Positions 8,166 to 16,140 of a stretch of DNA of 64,000 nucleotides are shown here, piece by piece. The stretch spans positions 496,001 to 560,000 of the forward strand of contig NZ_NPDM01000002.1 in NCBI RefSeq assembly GCF_002812085.1, in the 5' to 3' direction. This DNA comes from Leptospira levettii (GTDB lineage Bacteria; Spirochaetota; Leptospiria; Leptospirales; Leptospiraceae). Below the pieces are notes generated by a model, which worked only from the letters and a program-made list of their open reading frames with translations, did no database searches and was not told the origin of the DNA. Both the position numbers and the translations under genes were made by a program. The stretch's first letter is position 1, and each line of letters opens with the position of its first letter.

Positions 8166-8677
8166 AAATGAAACTTACACAAAAACCCCTAGAGTCATAC
8201 ACTCAAACCGTTAAGGAAGTCTTTCGGCTTTCTGAAAAATATTTCAAAGATTTATTGGAATTCAATAAACATGGTAAACCAATCGCATCTTTTGAACCTA
8301 TTGAATTTTTCAAATATGTTCAAGATTGCGAATATGTGAAAGATCCACCTGGAATCGAATTCGTAAACCGTCCAAAGATATCTTTGTTGCTTGCTGGTAG
8401 TGGTCATCCTTTTGATTGCGATGATAGAACCATTCTCTCCTTAGCATATTTCAAACTAAGGAACTATACTCAAAAGCTATTAGGTAGAAAAGAACTTTTT
8501 GACTATAGAGTGTTAGTTGTCGGGAAAGCAGATAGACCACATCACATCTACATTGAATTCAAAAACAAAACAGATTCAAACTGGATCCCATTTGATCCAA
8601 CTTACCCTTACAATGTTTTCGGAGTTAAACCTTTTACTCCTGGATTCATAAAGATTTTTTACGAGAACGATCTTTAA
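8162..8677 (+). CDS. transglutaminase-like cysteine protease
   Basis: 171 residues. The C-terminal half shows the three pieces of the transglutaminase-like papain fold: Cys in FDCDDRTILSLAYFK, His in RPHHIYIEF and Asp in WIPFDPTYP. Such DCDD-type proteins occur in phage genomes, often near structural genes, with roles proposed in virion maturation or wall cleavage. The start is either ATG 8162 (inside the hairpin) or ATG 8168. It opens the structural region. Fold call is good; substrate unknown. Confidence 0.7.
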   Translation: MEMKLTQKPLESYTQTVKEVFRLSEKYFKDLLEFNKHGKPIASFEPIEFFKYVQDCEYVKDPPGIEFVNRPKISLLLAGSGHPFDCDDRTILSLAYFKLRNYTQKLLGRKELFDYRVLVVGKADRPHHIYIEFKNKTDSNWIPFDPTYPYNVFGVKPFTPGFIKIFYENDL

Positions 8678-8783
8678 CTTAGTATTATATAAAAACTATT
8701 TTGTATCAAAATGATATATAGTCACTGTTAGTTTATTTAATTCTTGTACTTTTTCTCATTAGTTTTAATTGCTTAGTTAAGTC
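8678..8783 (+). promoter_or_regulatory. AT-rich gap before the structural operon
   Basis: 106 bases of very AT-rich sequence with TATATAAAAAC near 8687 and TTGTAC near 8744. No canonical promoter pair can be assigned with confidence. It is the only sizeable gap between early and structural genes, so a late promoter here is inferred from position. Confidence 0.3.
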
Positions 8784-10223
8784 ATGCAACCAACTCTAAT
8801 GACACTTGAAGGGAATCGATCCGAAAGCGATTTGATTCTAATCCCTCAGACCAAAGAACATAAGGCGGAGGGTGTTTATCTTTTTGGTGATAACCAATCA
8901 GGGAAACAATTTAAAGTTTCTCTTAATGGTGATTACATCGAACAGTTTGAATACTCTCCGCTTTATCGTCAGTATTTACCTTCAAACAATGGGTATGTTG
9001 AAGCCAAAGATTCCTTTATGGATGAGGAAGGTGTATTATGGCATTCAGACAAAAACGGCTTCCTTTTAGGTTGTTCTGTTTGTGTCAGCAATCAAACCCT
9101 TGCAGGTGACGAACCAGAAATTTTCTATCATTTCAATTTAGATGGATCTATGGCAGGTTATTCCTTGCCAGACCAAAGCGGACGTTATGTGACGCTTTCA
9201 GGTGTAGATGAACTCGGATTCTTCAAAGGTCTTAAAATGCCTTCCTTCAAGGTTCCTAAGATCAGTATGCCTAAGATGAGTTTTCCGAAAATTAGCCTGC
9301 CTAAGTTTTCGATGCCAAAGATTAACATACCAAAGATATCTATTCCAAAACTTCCTAAAATCAATACGAGTGGAATCACTAAAGGGATTTCAAATGTAGG
9401 CAAAAGTATTTCCAAAGTTGGAAGTAAAATTGGCCAAGCTGTCGATACTCATTTTCAAAAAGTTGGCGAAGCAGTTTCCAAAGCTGGTGAATTCGCAAGT
9501 AACATCGTTTCTACTGGATTGGATGTTGTATCCAATTTGATGCCAGGTGGACAACAACAAGCAATGCCAGAACAGGATCCAAATGCGGAAGATCCGTATG
9601 CAACGGATCCTTATGGAGAGCAAATTCAGGAGCAACCTATGGACTTTACAGTTCCAGGATACCAAGACGAACAAGGCTATACTGCCAGCGATGGAATGTA
9701 TTATTTAAACGATGGAACGGGTTTCCTCAATCCTCAAACCAATGAATGGTTCAAGATGGATGGAACGTCTTATGGCTCTACAAATCAATCCTATGAGCAA
9801 ATTTACACCGATTCACAATACCTTTATGGAGAGAACGCAGAGTTAGGATTTCTTCCTGCTTTGGCGGCTGCTCTTCCTATGATGTCGTCTGCAATGCCGA
9901 TGATGCAAAATATGATGCCTGCAATTCAAACAGCAGTGCAAAAGCCAAACAAACCTGATAATTCAGCTTTGTTACTTGCTACACTTAATAAACTGACAGC
10001 GGCTAAACAAAATAACCAACCAGTTGCAGTGAGACAGGCTCCGCCTCCTCCTCCTCGAATACAACCGCAAGTTCAAAGTCAAAATACAAATGTAATTTCA
10101 AGATCGTTACCGGCTCTTCCTCCTCCTCAACCAGCAAAGACAGATGATAACAAAAACCTTATCATGTTCGGTGGATTAGGTGCTTTGGCTTTAGTCGGAA
10201 TCTTGCTATTAAAAAAATCTTAA
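8784..10223 (+). CDS. large virion-associated protein with PKxS repeats and C-terminal membrane anchor
   Basis: 479 residues in distinct parts: a soluble beta-rich N-terminal region (1-150); a run of about ten near-pentapeptide repeats of the form PKIS/PKMS (about 151-195, bases 9234-9365); a helical stretch with repeated GISNVGKSISKVGSKIGQ-like units; acidic and Gln/Pro-rich segments including PPPPPR; and a C-terminal transmembrane segment GGLGALALVGILLLKKS ending at the last residue. No tail-anchored protein of this design was recognised. Its place at the head of the structural block and its membrane anchor suggest a virion membrane or DNA-delivery protein. Function is inferred. Confidence 0.55.
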   Translation: MQPTLMTLEGNRSESDLILIPQTKEHKAEGVYLFGDNQSGKQFKVSLNGDYIEQFEYSPLYRQYLPSNNGYVEAKDSFMDEEGVLWHSDKNGFLLGCSVCVSNQTLAGDEPEIFYHFNLDGSMAGYSLPDQSGRYVTLSGVDELGFFKGLKMPSFKVPKISMPKMSFPKISLPKFSMPKINIPKISIPKLPKINTSGITKGISNVGKSISKVGSKIGQAVDTHFQKVGEAVSKAGEFASNIVSTGLDVVSNLMPGGQQQAMPEQDPNAEDPYATDPYGEQIQEQPMDFTVPGYQDEQGYTASDGMYYLNDGTGFLNPQTNEWFKMDGTSYGSTNQSYEQIYTDSQYLYGENAELGFLPALAAALPMMSSAMPMMQNMMPAIQTAVQKPNKPDNSALLLATLNKLTAAKQNNQPVAVRQAPPPPPRIQPQVQSQNTNVISRSLPALPPPQPAKTDDNKNLIMFGGLGALALVGILLLKKS

Positions 10224-10239
10224 ACAAAGGACATAAGGA

Positions 10240-10437
10240 ATGAGTGCTAGAAAACCAAGGCGACCAAAATTCCCAAAGAAACCTAAATCGAATAATCCAG
10301 AAGCTTTAGAGCGATGGGTAAAGCGATGTAGTGAACTCCGATCGGACTATGATAAAAAATACTCCGAATGGAAAAAGAAAAACGATCGTGTCAAATCATT
10401 GATCGAGAAAGGCAACAAAGCCAAGGCAGTAAAATAA
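10240..10437 (+). CDS. small very basic protein
   Basis: 65 residues, strongly basic, with an N-terminal Lys/Arg/Pro tail (KPRRPKFPKKPKS) and a helical remainder. It looks like a nucleic-acid-binding or condensing protein; in a virus this could be an internal DNA-binding protein. It is spaced 16 bases after the previous gene and one base before the next, within one transcription unit. Function is inferred from composition only. Confidence 0.5.
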   Translation: MSARKPRRPKFPKKPKSNNPEALERWVKRCSELRSDYDKKYSEWKKKNDRVKSLIEKGNKAKAVK

Positions 10438-10438
10438 G

Positions 10439-10978
10439 ATGAGCAAACAAGTAGTTGAATCCGTAAAACTCGCAACTTCTGGGACTATCTCATTCTTACT
10501 CACAAGAGCAATTGCAAAAGCTGACGCTGTGAGAAAAATCGGTGAAGATAAATATCCTGGTGTTGGCCCTGCTTTGGTTTCAGGTGGAATCTTTGCCGGT
10601 GCAGTCAAGATGGGAAAAAACATCAAAGACGGTGCGATTCGAACAGGTGTTATCGTTGGAACTGGTGTTGCCACTGGTATTGCGATTGCAAACGTTGACA
10701 AAGTAAAAGAGAACCTTCCTCCTTCTCTCCAAAATCTTTTAGCTGGTGATAGTTCTCCTTCCAATGCAGTTGTCGTTGGTTCTGGTGAACTTGAACAAAT
10801 GGTAAGTGCAGAGGCTCATCGAATTGCTAACAAGGCTCTCATCGATGCAGGTTTTGTCATCGAAAACCAAAATCATTCACAACCTACAATTACAGATTCA
10901 GTTTCTGAATCAACTGTAGACGGTGATGAAGAAATCTATTTTGTCGGACAGGATGAAATCTATTCTTCAATGACATAG
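10439..10978 (+). CDS. membrane-associated structural protein candidate
   Basis: 179 residues. The first half is rich in Ala and Gly with two hydrophobic stretches (GVGPALVSGGIFAGAVKMG and GVIVGTGVATGIAIANV), followed by a Pro/Ser linker, a helix (ELEQMVSAEAHRIANKAL) and an acidic tail. The start is one base after the previous stop. No family recognised; position and glycine-rich membrane segments fit a virion membrane protein. Confidence 0.5.
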   Translation: MSKQVVESVKLATSGTISFLLTRAIAKADAVRKIGEDKYPGVGPALVSGGIFAGAVKMGKNIKDGAIRTGVIVGTGVATGIAIANVDKVKENLPPSLQNLLAGDSSPSNAVVVGSGELEQMVSAEAHRIANKALIDAGFVIENQNHSQPTITDSVSESTVDGDEEIYFVGQDEIYSSMT

Positions 10979-11052
10979 ATCCTTAATCGCTTTCGGTTCG
11001 GTTCCCTTCAAGTGTTAGGTGTTGGTTGCAAATAACCTAGTAAGGTAACAAA

Positions 11053-11700
11053 ATGAATCCACAACTTAAAAAACCTACAGACCTCGTTCGTAGCGTAATC
11101 GAACAAGGAAAACTGTTCGATACAAAACAATCGGCTTTCAAATGGGAAGAAACTTCATCAAAGTTCAATGTCTTTGGTGGAGAAGAGATCCGCAAAAGCT
11201 ATCCAGAATATGCTCTATACAATACGAGCGGTAAAAACCCTTTCGATGGAAACAAAGGATCCACATTAGGAATTAAATTCTATTCCATGGGTGCGAACTT
11301 TGAACCATTCGATTTAGCAGGGCCAAACTTTGATTTTGCTCCGTTAAAAGCACTTAACAAAGTTCTTAATCTTTCCAAAGTAAAAGTAACACTCGGAAAG
11401 GATGAAGTTCGTTCTTTCTTTTTAGCTGAAGCACACGATCCAATTCCACAAGTAATCAATCACTTGCGAGTTGGTGCTGGTATTACACCTGCAAACGTAA
11501 CTACAGCGGCGGTTCTTCCTCCTCCTGGTTCAATTGAAAACGAAAGAAATATCATTCGTTTACCGTTGAAACTTCAAGATGGACTTACTCTCAAATTTGA
11601 GGGTGAACTCTTGGGAGGGATACAAGCAGGAGCTGCACTTGCTAACACGTTTTTGGTAGCAAGACTCTTCGTAATCGAAGAAAAATCAGAAAACAAGTAA
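11053..11700 (+). CDS. candidate capsid protein 1 (beta-rich)
   Basis: 215 residues, predominantly beta-strand, no signal peptide or membrane segment. The final part (residues about 170-212) has strands IIRLPLKL, LTLKFEGEL and LVARLFVIEE in the same order as the end of each half of the next protein (strand, D-x-L-x-I/F, strand, final L/F-V-E-E). A single jelly-roll capsid or penton protein is a reasonable inference. It is followed by a strong hairpin and then the duplicated candidate capsid gene. P23-77-type viruses also carry two neighbouring capsid genes; similarity to them is by layout only. Confidence 0.5.
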   Translation: MNPQLKKPTDLVRSVIEQGKLFDTKQSAFKWEETSSKFNVFGGEEIRKSYPEYALYNTSGKNPFDGNKGSTLGIKFYSMGANFEPFDLAGPNFDFAPLKALNKVLNLSKVKVTLGKDEVRSFFLAEAHDPIPQVINHLRVGAGITPANVTTAAVLPPPGSIENERNIIRLPLKLQDGLTLKFEGELLGGIQAGAALANTFLVARLFVIEEKSENK

Positions 11701-11707
11701 CTAAACT

Positions 11708-11734
11708 TAGGTGAGTCAATAACTGGCTCACCTA
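11708..11734 (+). promoter_or_regulatory. intercistronic RNA hairpin between capsid-like genes
   Basis: TAGGTGAG (11708-11715) pairs with CTCACCTA (11727-11734). The stem can extend inward by three more pairs (one G-U) to leave loop ATAAC, giving about 11 pairs. There is no T-tract. It may act as an RNA processing or stability element that sets the ratio of the two capsid-like proteins. Confidence 0.45.
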
Positions 11735-11746
11735 TTCCGAGGATAT

Positions 11747-12559
11747 ATGAAAGACTCAAATTCTAAATCACAAAATCATTTTAACTTTATGTCTGGAACT
11801 TCAAAAGCGATTCCAGCAAACTCAAACTCATACCAAAGGGCAATCGTTCTTAGCAGTGCAAAGAATATTCGAAAACGGGTCCATGGAATTGTAATTCGTT
11901 ACAAATCAGGACTTGAAACTTGTGGTGTTCAAATAGAATCATTCTCTCTCAAGAATTTAATAAAAGGTTATCTTCCGTTAGGTGTATTAGGATCCGAATT
12001 TAACACACCTGGATTTCATATCTTCCCTTTCCTTGGAAAAAAACCGATCATCAAGGGTAACGAGCAAATTGAAATCAAAATTCAAACCAAAGGGCAAGAG
12101 ATAGAAGCGGATGATGTTTCCTGCACTTTGTTAGTTGAAGAAATTACTCACGATGATGGAGAACAGGAAAAGAAAAATCCTTTCTATATCCTTGCGGGAA
12201 TATCTGACAGCGTAGGCGTAAACCAAACTGACAAGAAAGCAATCCTTCTCGCAAATGATTTTAGTTCAGATGTTAAAATCCATGGTTGGGTCATGCGATA
12301 CAAAGAAAATTTGGATAAGTTGAAATTCGATATCTATTCAGCGAATTTACAAAGATCAGGTGGAATCATAGAAGGGCCAATGTCTTTTGCAGTTGGTGGA
12401 GCACCGTTTGGATCCCCTGCTTTTGATATGTTTCCTATTCCTGGTAAAAAACCTGTTTTTGAAACAAGTGATAGTTTGGAAATCCAAGTAACAACCAGTT
12501 CAACTATACAGCTAAACGCGTTAGAATTAGGAATTGCTTTAATTGTAGAGGCTATCTAA
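11747..12559 (+). CDS. candidate double jelly-roll major capsid protein
   Basis: 270 residues formed by two homologous halves, about 31-133 and 164-270, offset by about 136 residues. Matching pairs visible by eye: RAIVLSSAKN / KAILLANDFS, VHGIVIRYKSGLE / IHGWVMRYKENLD, FHIFPFLGKKPII / FDMFPIPGKKPVF, EQIEIKIQT / DSLEIQVTT, and CTLLVEEI / IALIVEAI. Two tandem beta-sandwich domains in one chain are the plan of double jelly-roll capsid proteins of tailless dsDNA viruses, though this one is small for that family. An alternative is a spike or adhesin with duplicated domains. It overlaps the next gene by one base. The duplication is seen; the capsid role is inferred. Confidence 0.6.
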   Translation: MKDSNSKSQNHFNFMSGTSKAIPANSNSYQRAIVLSSAKNIRKRVHGIVIRYKSGLETCGVQIESFSLKNLIKGYLPLGVLGSEFNTPGFHIFPFLGKKPIIKGNEQIEIKIQTKGQEIEADDVSCTLLVEEITHDDGEQEKKNPFYILAGISDSVGVNQTDKKAILLANDFSSDVKIHGWVMRYKENLDKLKFDIYSANLQRSGGIIEGPMSFAVGGAPFGSPAFDMFPIPGKKPVFETSDSLEIQVTTSSTIQLNALELGIALIVEAI

Positions 12560-13218
12560 TGCAAGCAACAGTCTCACATCAATTTGTCTACGGTCAATCT
12601 TACAGAAGGCAAGATCAATTGCCTCCTCCTGATGATTTTCCAAGATACACTGAGTTCTCATCGATTACAAAAGTTTCAGTTGAGAAAGCAAAATCTGTTA
12701 GGGTTAGTAATCCCGTCTTTATGGTGAATACCTTTAGATCAAAGCTAGCAGTCCGAACAGGCGTTCAACTTGCAATGTTCTTAGCTAACGAAAACATTGA
12801 ACAAGTTTTCAACGATCCCTTTCAAAAGCTTTTGGATCCAAACTTAGGAGTTTACGGAATTACTTTAAATCCAAATGAAGAGTTTCCAAACATCATTCGT
12901 CCTGAAGTCGTTCAATCTCAAGAACCATTTATTATTTGTTACGATGTAATTCCTGAATTTGCAGACTTCCCGACAAACTCTGTGAACAATCGATTAGAAG
13001 CAAAAACAAGTAAGATCGTTTTAGATAACTCTCAAAAGAGACAACTGGTAAGCATTCATCAAATTCAATCCGCTACCTTTTCAACAAACAGTGACATTGT
13101 AGTTGAGAATACAGATGGATTTGAATTTCTCTATCTCGTTCCATACATCGACCTCTTGCAACGAACTGAAATCACAGTTTCTGGAAGAGTGAATTTCATG
13201 TTAGAGTATGAAAGATGA
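12559..13218 (+). CDS. candidate minor capsid/penton protein (beta-rich)
   Basis: 219 residues without membrane segments. The N-terminus has YGQSYRRQDQLPPP, then mixed beta strands, ending in ITVSGRVNFMLEYER, a final-strand pattern like those of the two preceding proteins. Start and stop overlap both neighbours (one base upstream, ATGA downstream), so it is translated with the capsid-like and fibre genes. A vertex or minor capsid role is inferred from position and beta content only. Confidence 0.45.
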   Translation: MQATVSHQFVYGQSYRRQDQLPPPDDFPRYTEFSSITKVSVEKAKSVRVSNPVFMVNTFRSKLAVRTGVQLAMFLANENIEQVFNDPFQKLLDPNLGVYGITLNPNEEFPNIIRPEVVQSQEPFIICYDVIPEFADFPTNSVNNRLEAKTSKIVLDNSQKRQLVSIHQIQSATFSTNSDIVVENTDGFEFLYLVPYIDLLQRTEITVSGRVNFMLEYER

Positions 13219-15218
13219 TTACATTTGAATATGAAGTAAAAGGAATTCCATTTCTTTTAGAATGGCTCGATTTTATTGTTACTTCTAAAAATGGTGAATA
13301 CCTTGGAGGAGATGCTACTGGTTTCCTTTTAGATGAAACTGACTATGCAGAGTTAGCGAATGCAATTTCTGATGTAGGAAATAGTATAACAGATTTCTCA
13401 ACACTTTTAGGAAATGAGGTTACTGCACGTTCGGAAGGTGATGAATTTCTTCAGGAGCAACTATTCCTTTTAGATGAAAGAATCAATAACTTACTTTTTG
13501 ATCCAGTTGACAATTCTGATGTCATGGATGGTGCGAGAAAGTATGTAAGCGATTTTATAGAAGTTTTTTCTACCGATCAAGTAGACGGTTTAAATCAGAA
13601 GTTTGCTCTTTTTACAAATGTTTTAAATTCAAAACTTTCTGACATTAATGCTTCAGCTGGGACAGGATTACTCATTGATAAATCAAATCCAGCATTCCCT
13701 TTGATTACACAAAATCGACCTGCATGGAATCAAGTTCAAAACAAACCAATGTTATTTCCACCTGAAGCACACAATCACTCAGTGCCTCAAATTAATGGTT
13801 TGTTGTCTCTTCTAGAACAAAAAGTAAATAATGTTGAAAAAGGAGCTGCACTTGGTGTTGCTTCTTTGGATGCTTCTGGAAAAGTGCCAGCTTCTCAACT
13901 ACCTGCTTTAAATACATCATTCCAAATTGTAAATACTATTGCAGATCGCAATGCACTTACTCCTACCGTTAATCTTTTAATCTATGTTAAAAATGCAACA
14001 AGTGATCCAACCGTTTCAAGTGGAGGTGCTTTTTATCTTTATGAATTAGCAACCGAAACATGGATAAAAGTTTCTGAAATTGAATCAATGGATATCATCC
14101 AATCATGGGAGAATATAACAGGAAAGCCTACTTCATTTAATCCTTCATCTCATGGCCATTCACAATCTGAAATATCAGGATTAGAAACTCTTTTAGCAAG
14201 TCTTCAAACTCAGATTGATGCTTTAACAAGTGGAGGCACTTCTTTAGATGCAATTCGAATATACTCAGGCTGGTTTACCGATCAATGGTTTTCAAGAACA
14301 AGTGCAGTTGATAATGCCTGGCGATCAGTTTGTTGGTCACATGAATTGAATTTATTTGTTGCTGTTGCAAGTTCTGGAACAGGAAACCGAGTAATGACTT
14401 CTCCTGATGGAATCACTTGGACTTCTAGAACGAGTGCAGTTGATAATGCCTGGAATTCAGTATGTTGGTCACCTGCATTAGGTTTATTTGTTGCTGTATC
14501 TACTTCTGGAACTAGTAACCGAGTAATGACTTCACCTGATGGAATCGCTTGGACATCTCGAACTACTCCGAATAATAATTGGAGTTCAGTATGTTGGTCA
14601 CCTGCATTAGGATTATTTGTTGCCGTGGCTATCACCGGAACAAGCAACAGGGTTATGACTTCACCCGATGGAATCACTTGGACTTCTAGAACAAGTGCTT
14701 CAGATGATGGTTGGCGTTCAGTTTGTTGGTCTGCTGAATTAAGTTTATTTGTTGCTGTTGCTGATTCTGGAACAGGCAACCGAGTTATGACTTCATCCGA
14801 TGGTATCAATTGGACTTCTAGAACAAGTGCAGTCGATAACGCATGGATGTCAGTTTGTTGGTCTGCTGAATTAAGTTTATTTGTTGCTGTTGCTAACACT
14901 GGAACAGGCAACCGAGTTATGACTTCATCCAATGGTATCACTTGGACTTCTAGAACAAGTCCAGCCGATTATCAGTGGAATTCAGTTTGTTGGTCACCTG
15001 CATTAGGTTTATTTGTTGCTGTTTCCTTTGATGGAACAGGTAACCGAATTATGACTTCGCCCAATGGAATAAACTGGAGTTTGAGAACGAGTGCAGTCGA
15101 TAACGCATGGATGTCTGTTTGTTGGTCACAAAAATTAGGAATTTTTGTTGCCGTGGCTATCACTGGAACGGGAAACCGAGTTATGACAACTAGAACATTA
15201 GGATTAGGTCATACATAA
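13215..15218 (+). CDS. receptor-binding fibre with Asp-box beta-propeller
   Basis: 667 residues. The N-terminal 100 probably attach to the virion. A middle part has phage-fibre features: coiled-coil stretches (LANAISDVGNSITDFSTLL, LETLLASLQTQIDAL) and the linker GVASLDASGKVPASQLPAL often seen in fibres. From about residue 356 there are about seven repeats of roughly 42 residues, each with WxSVCWSxxLxLFVAV, GTGNRVMTS and an Asp box SPDGITWTSR (SxDGxTW). This predicts a seven-bladed sialidase-type propeller, a host-recognition head. It overlaps its upstream neighbour (ATGA) and touches the next gene. Confidence is high for repeats and fibre role, low for the ligand. Confidence 0.75.
   Translation: MITFEYEVKGIPFLLEWLDFIVTSKNGEYLGGDATGFLLDETDYAELANAISDVGNSITDFSTLLGNEVTARSEGDEFLQEQLFLLDERINNLLFDPVDNSDVMDGARKYVSDFIEVFSTDQVDGLNQKFALFTNVLNSKLSDINASAGTGLLIDKSNPAFPLITQNRPAWNQVQNKPMLFPPEAHNHSVPQINGLLSLLEQKVNNVEKGAALGVASLDASGKVPASQLPALNTSFQIVNTIADRNALTPTVNLLIYVKNATSDPTVSSGGAFYLYELATETWIKVSEIESMDIIQSWENITGKPTSFNPSSHGHSQSEISGLETLLASLQTQIDALTSGGTSLDAIRIYSGWFTDQWFSRTSAVDNAWRSVCWSHELNLFVAVASSGTGNRVMTSPDGITWTSRTSAVDNAWNSVCWSPALGLFVAVSTSGTSNRVMTSPDGIAWTSRTTPNNNWSSVCWSPALGLFVAVAITGTSNRVMTSPDGITWTSRTSASDDGWRSVCWSAELSLFVAVADSGTGNRVMTSSDGINWTSRTSAVDNAWMSVCWSAELSLFVAVANTGTGNRVMTSSNGITWTSRTSPADYQWNSVCWSPALGLFVAVSFDGTGNRIMTSPNGINWSLRTSAVDNAWMSVCWSQKLGIFVAVAITGTGNRVMTTRTLGLGHT
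14282..15190 (+). repeat. in-gene tandem repeats of about 126 bp
   Basis: About seven imperfect tandem units inside the fibre gene, each encoding one Asp-box blade. Units keep near-identical stretches at the DNA level, such as GGAACAGGCAACCGAGT and GTTTGTTGGTC, so recombination between them could change blade number or sequence. Confidence 0.8.
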
Positions 15219-15556
15219 TGGAAATAGGAATTAAAGAATTACTAGGTATTGCAATTGGAGTTTCAATCTATTTTGTAAGGAATGAAAACTTAAAAGGGAT
15301 CCTTAAACTTGAAAAAGAAACAAACGAAAAGATCCAAGCAAACAAGGACTTAATCATTGAGGTTAAAAATGAAAATGAAAAATCAAATGAAAGAGTTATC
15401 TCTAAACTAGGAAACATCGAAGACGATGTGAAAAGAACTGAATACTCCATTAAAACATTTGCAGGGGAATCCTCGGCAACAAGAGAACTTGTTTTAAAAA
15501 TCTATGAAGAAGTGATGGGGATCGGGAAAACCAAATCTCAAAGGAGAAGCAAATAA
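15218..15556 (+). CDS. membrane-anchored coiled-coil protein
   Basis: 112 residues: a short N-terminal hydrophobic helix (LLGIAIGVSIYFV) and a long charged coiled coil (about 25-95). Start and stop codons overlap both neighbours by one base (TAATG), so it is part of the coupled block. It resembles in layout small phage membrane proteins with one N-terminal anchor; no family recognised. Confidence 0.55.
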   Translation: MEIGIKELLGIAIGVSIYFVRNENLKGILKLEKETNEKIQANKDLIIEVKNENEKSNERVISKLGNIEDDVKRTEYSIKTFAGESSATRELVLKIYEEVMGIGKTKSQRRSK

Positions 15557-16062
15557 TGGCCTTATCATGGGGAATTTGTTTACCAGGTGGAGCGGTTCAA
15601 ACTGGACGCAAGGTTAGATTTGCAATCGATTATAAATCTTTTCCATTCAATCCAGTTATAACTTCATCTATGAAATCAAGATATGGATTCGTAGACAATA
15701 GAGATAAGAAAAGAATGTCAATCTTAGTGAATCCACAACTTACCAAGAGATGTGATTTCACTACCAAATTGATGACCGAGGATCCAATAGCAGAAATCTT
15801 TTATAATGAATTCATTGATGCTCAAATGATTAACCTACCCCAAAAAACTTTGGTAACGACTCTTATTAGTTATTATGTTTTCGATGAATCAGGAACGGAC
15901 ATACCATTAATTCCAAATAAAAACGATATCACTTCAGCTACTGGAATCGATGAATTTTCAAATACATTGAAGTCCTTTGGTTTTCCAGTTCTCATTCTAG
16001 GTGGACTCTACTTCGGAAGACCTTACCTAAAAAAATTATTCAAAAAGAAGGGAAAAAGATAA
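15556..16062 (+). CDS. protein with C-terminal membrane anchor, unknown
   Basis: 168 residues. The bulk is soluble and mixed alpha/beta; the C-terminus has a hydrophobic segment FPVLILGGLYFG followed by a very basic tail (KKLFKKKGKR). The same end design (hydrophobic segment plus Lys at the C-terminus) occurs in the 479- and 147-residue proteins of this element. A virion membrane or vertex protein is inferred from this and from position between fibre and lysis genes. Confidence 0.5.
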   Translation: MALSWGICLPGGAVQTGRKVRFAIDYKSFPFNPVITSSMKSRYGFVDNRDKKRMSILVNPQLTKRCDFTTKLMTEDPIAEIFYNEFIDAQMINLPQKTLVTTLISYYVFDESGTDIPLIPNKNDITSATGIDEFSNTLKSFGFPVLILGGLYFGRPYLKKLFKKKGKR

Positions 16063-16140
16063 ATGAACGCTTGGATACCGATAGGAATTGTTTCCTTGTT
16101 TTTTTTTTGCAAAACTCACAAAGGAGGATCCGCAAAGTGA
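16063..16140 (+). CDS. 25-residue hydrophobic peptide, lysis-cassette leader
   Basis: It starts at the base after the previous stop and ends four bases into the next gene (GTGA overlap). The sequence is a hydrophobic helix ending in FFFC, like a minimal lipoprotein signal, then KTHKGGSAK. It may be a real lysis micropeptide or a leader that couples translation; the ribosome-binding site of the next gene lies inside it. Confidence 0.4.
   Translation: MNAWIPIGIVSLFFFCKTHKGGSAK

Noticed and set aside
12559..13218. Portal or head-tail connector of a tailed phage
   Set aside because: Size (219 residues), beta content and lack of a terminase neighbour do not fit a portal.
14282..14941. Long open frame on the minus strand opposite the fibre repeats
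   Set aside because: It mirrors the Asp-box tandem repeats of the plus-strand gene, which keep an antisense frame open; no ribosome site, repeats only.
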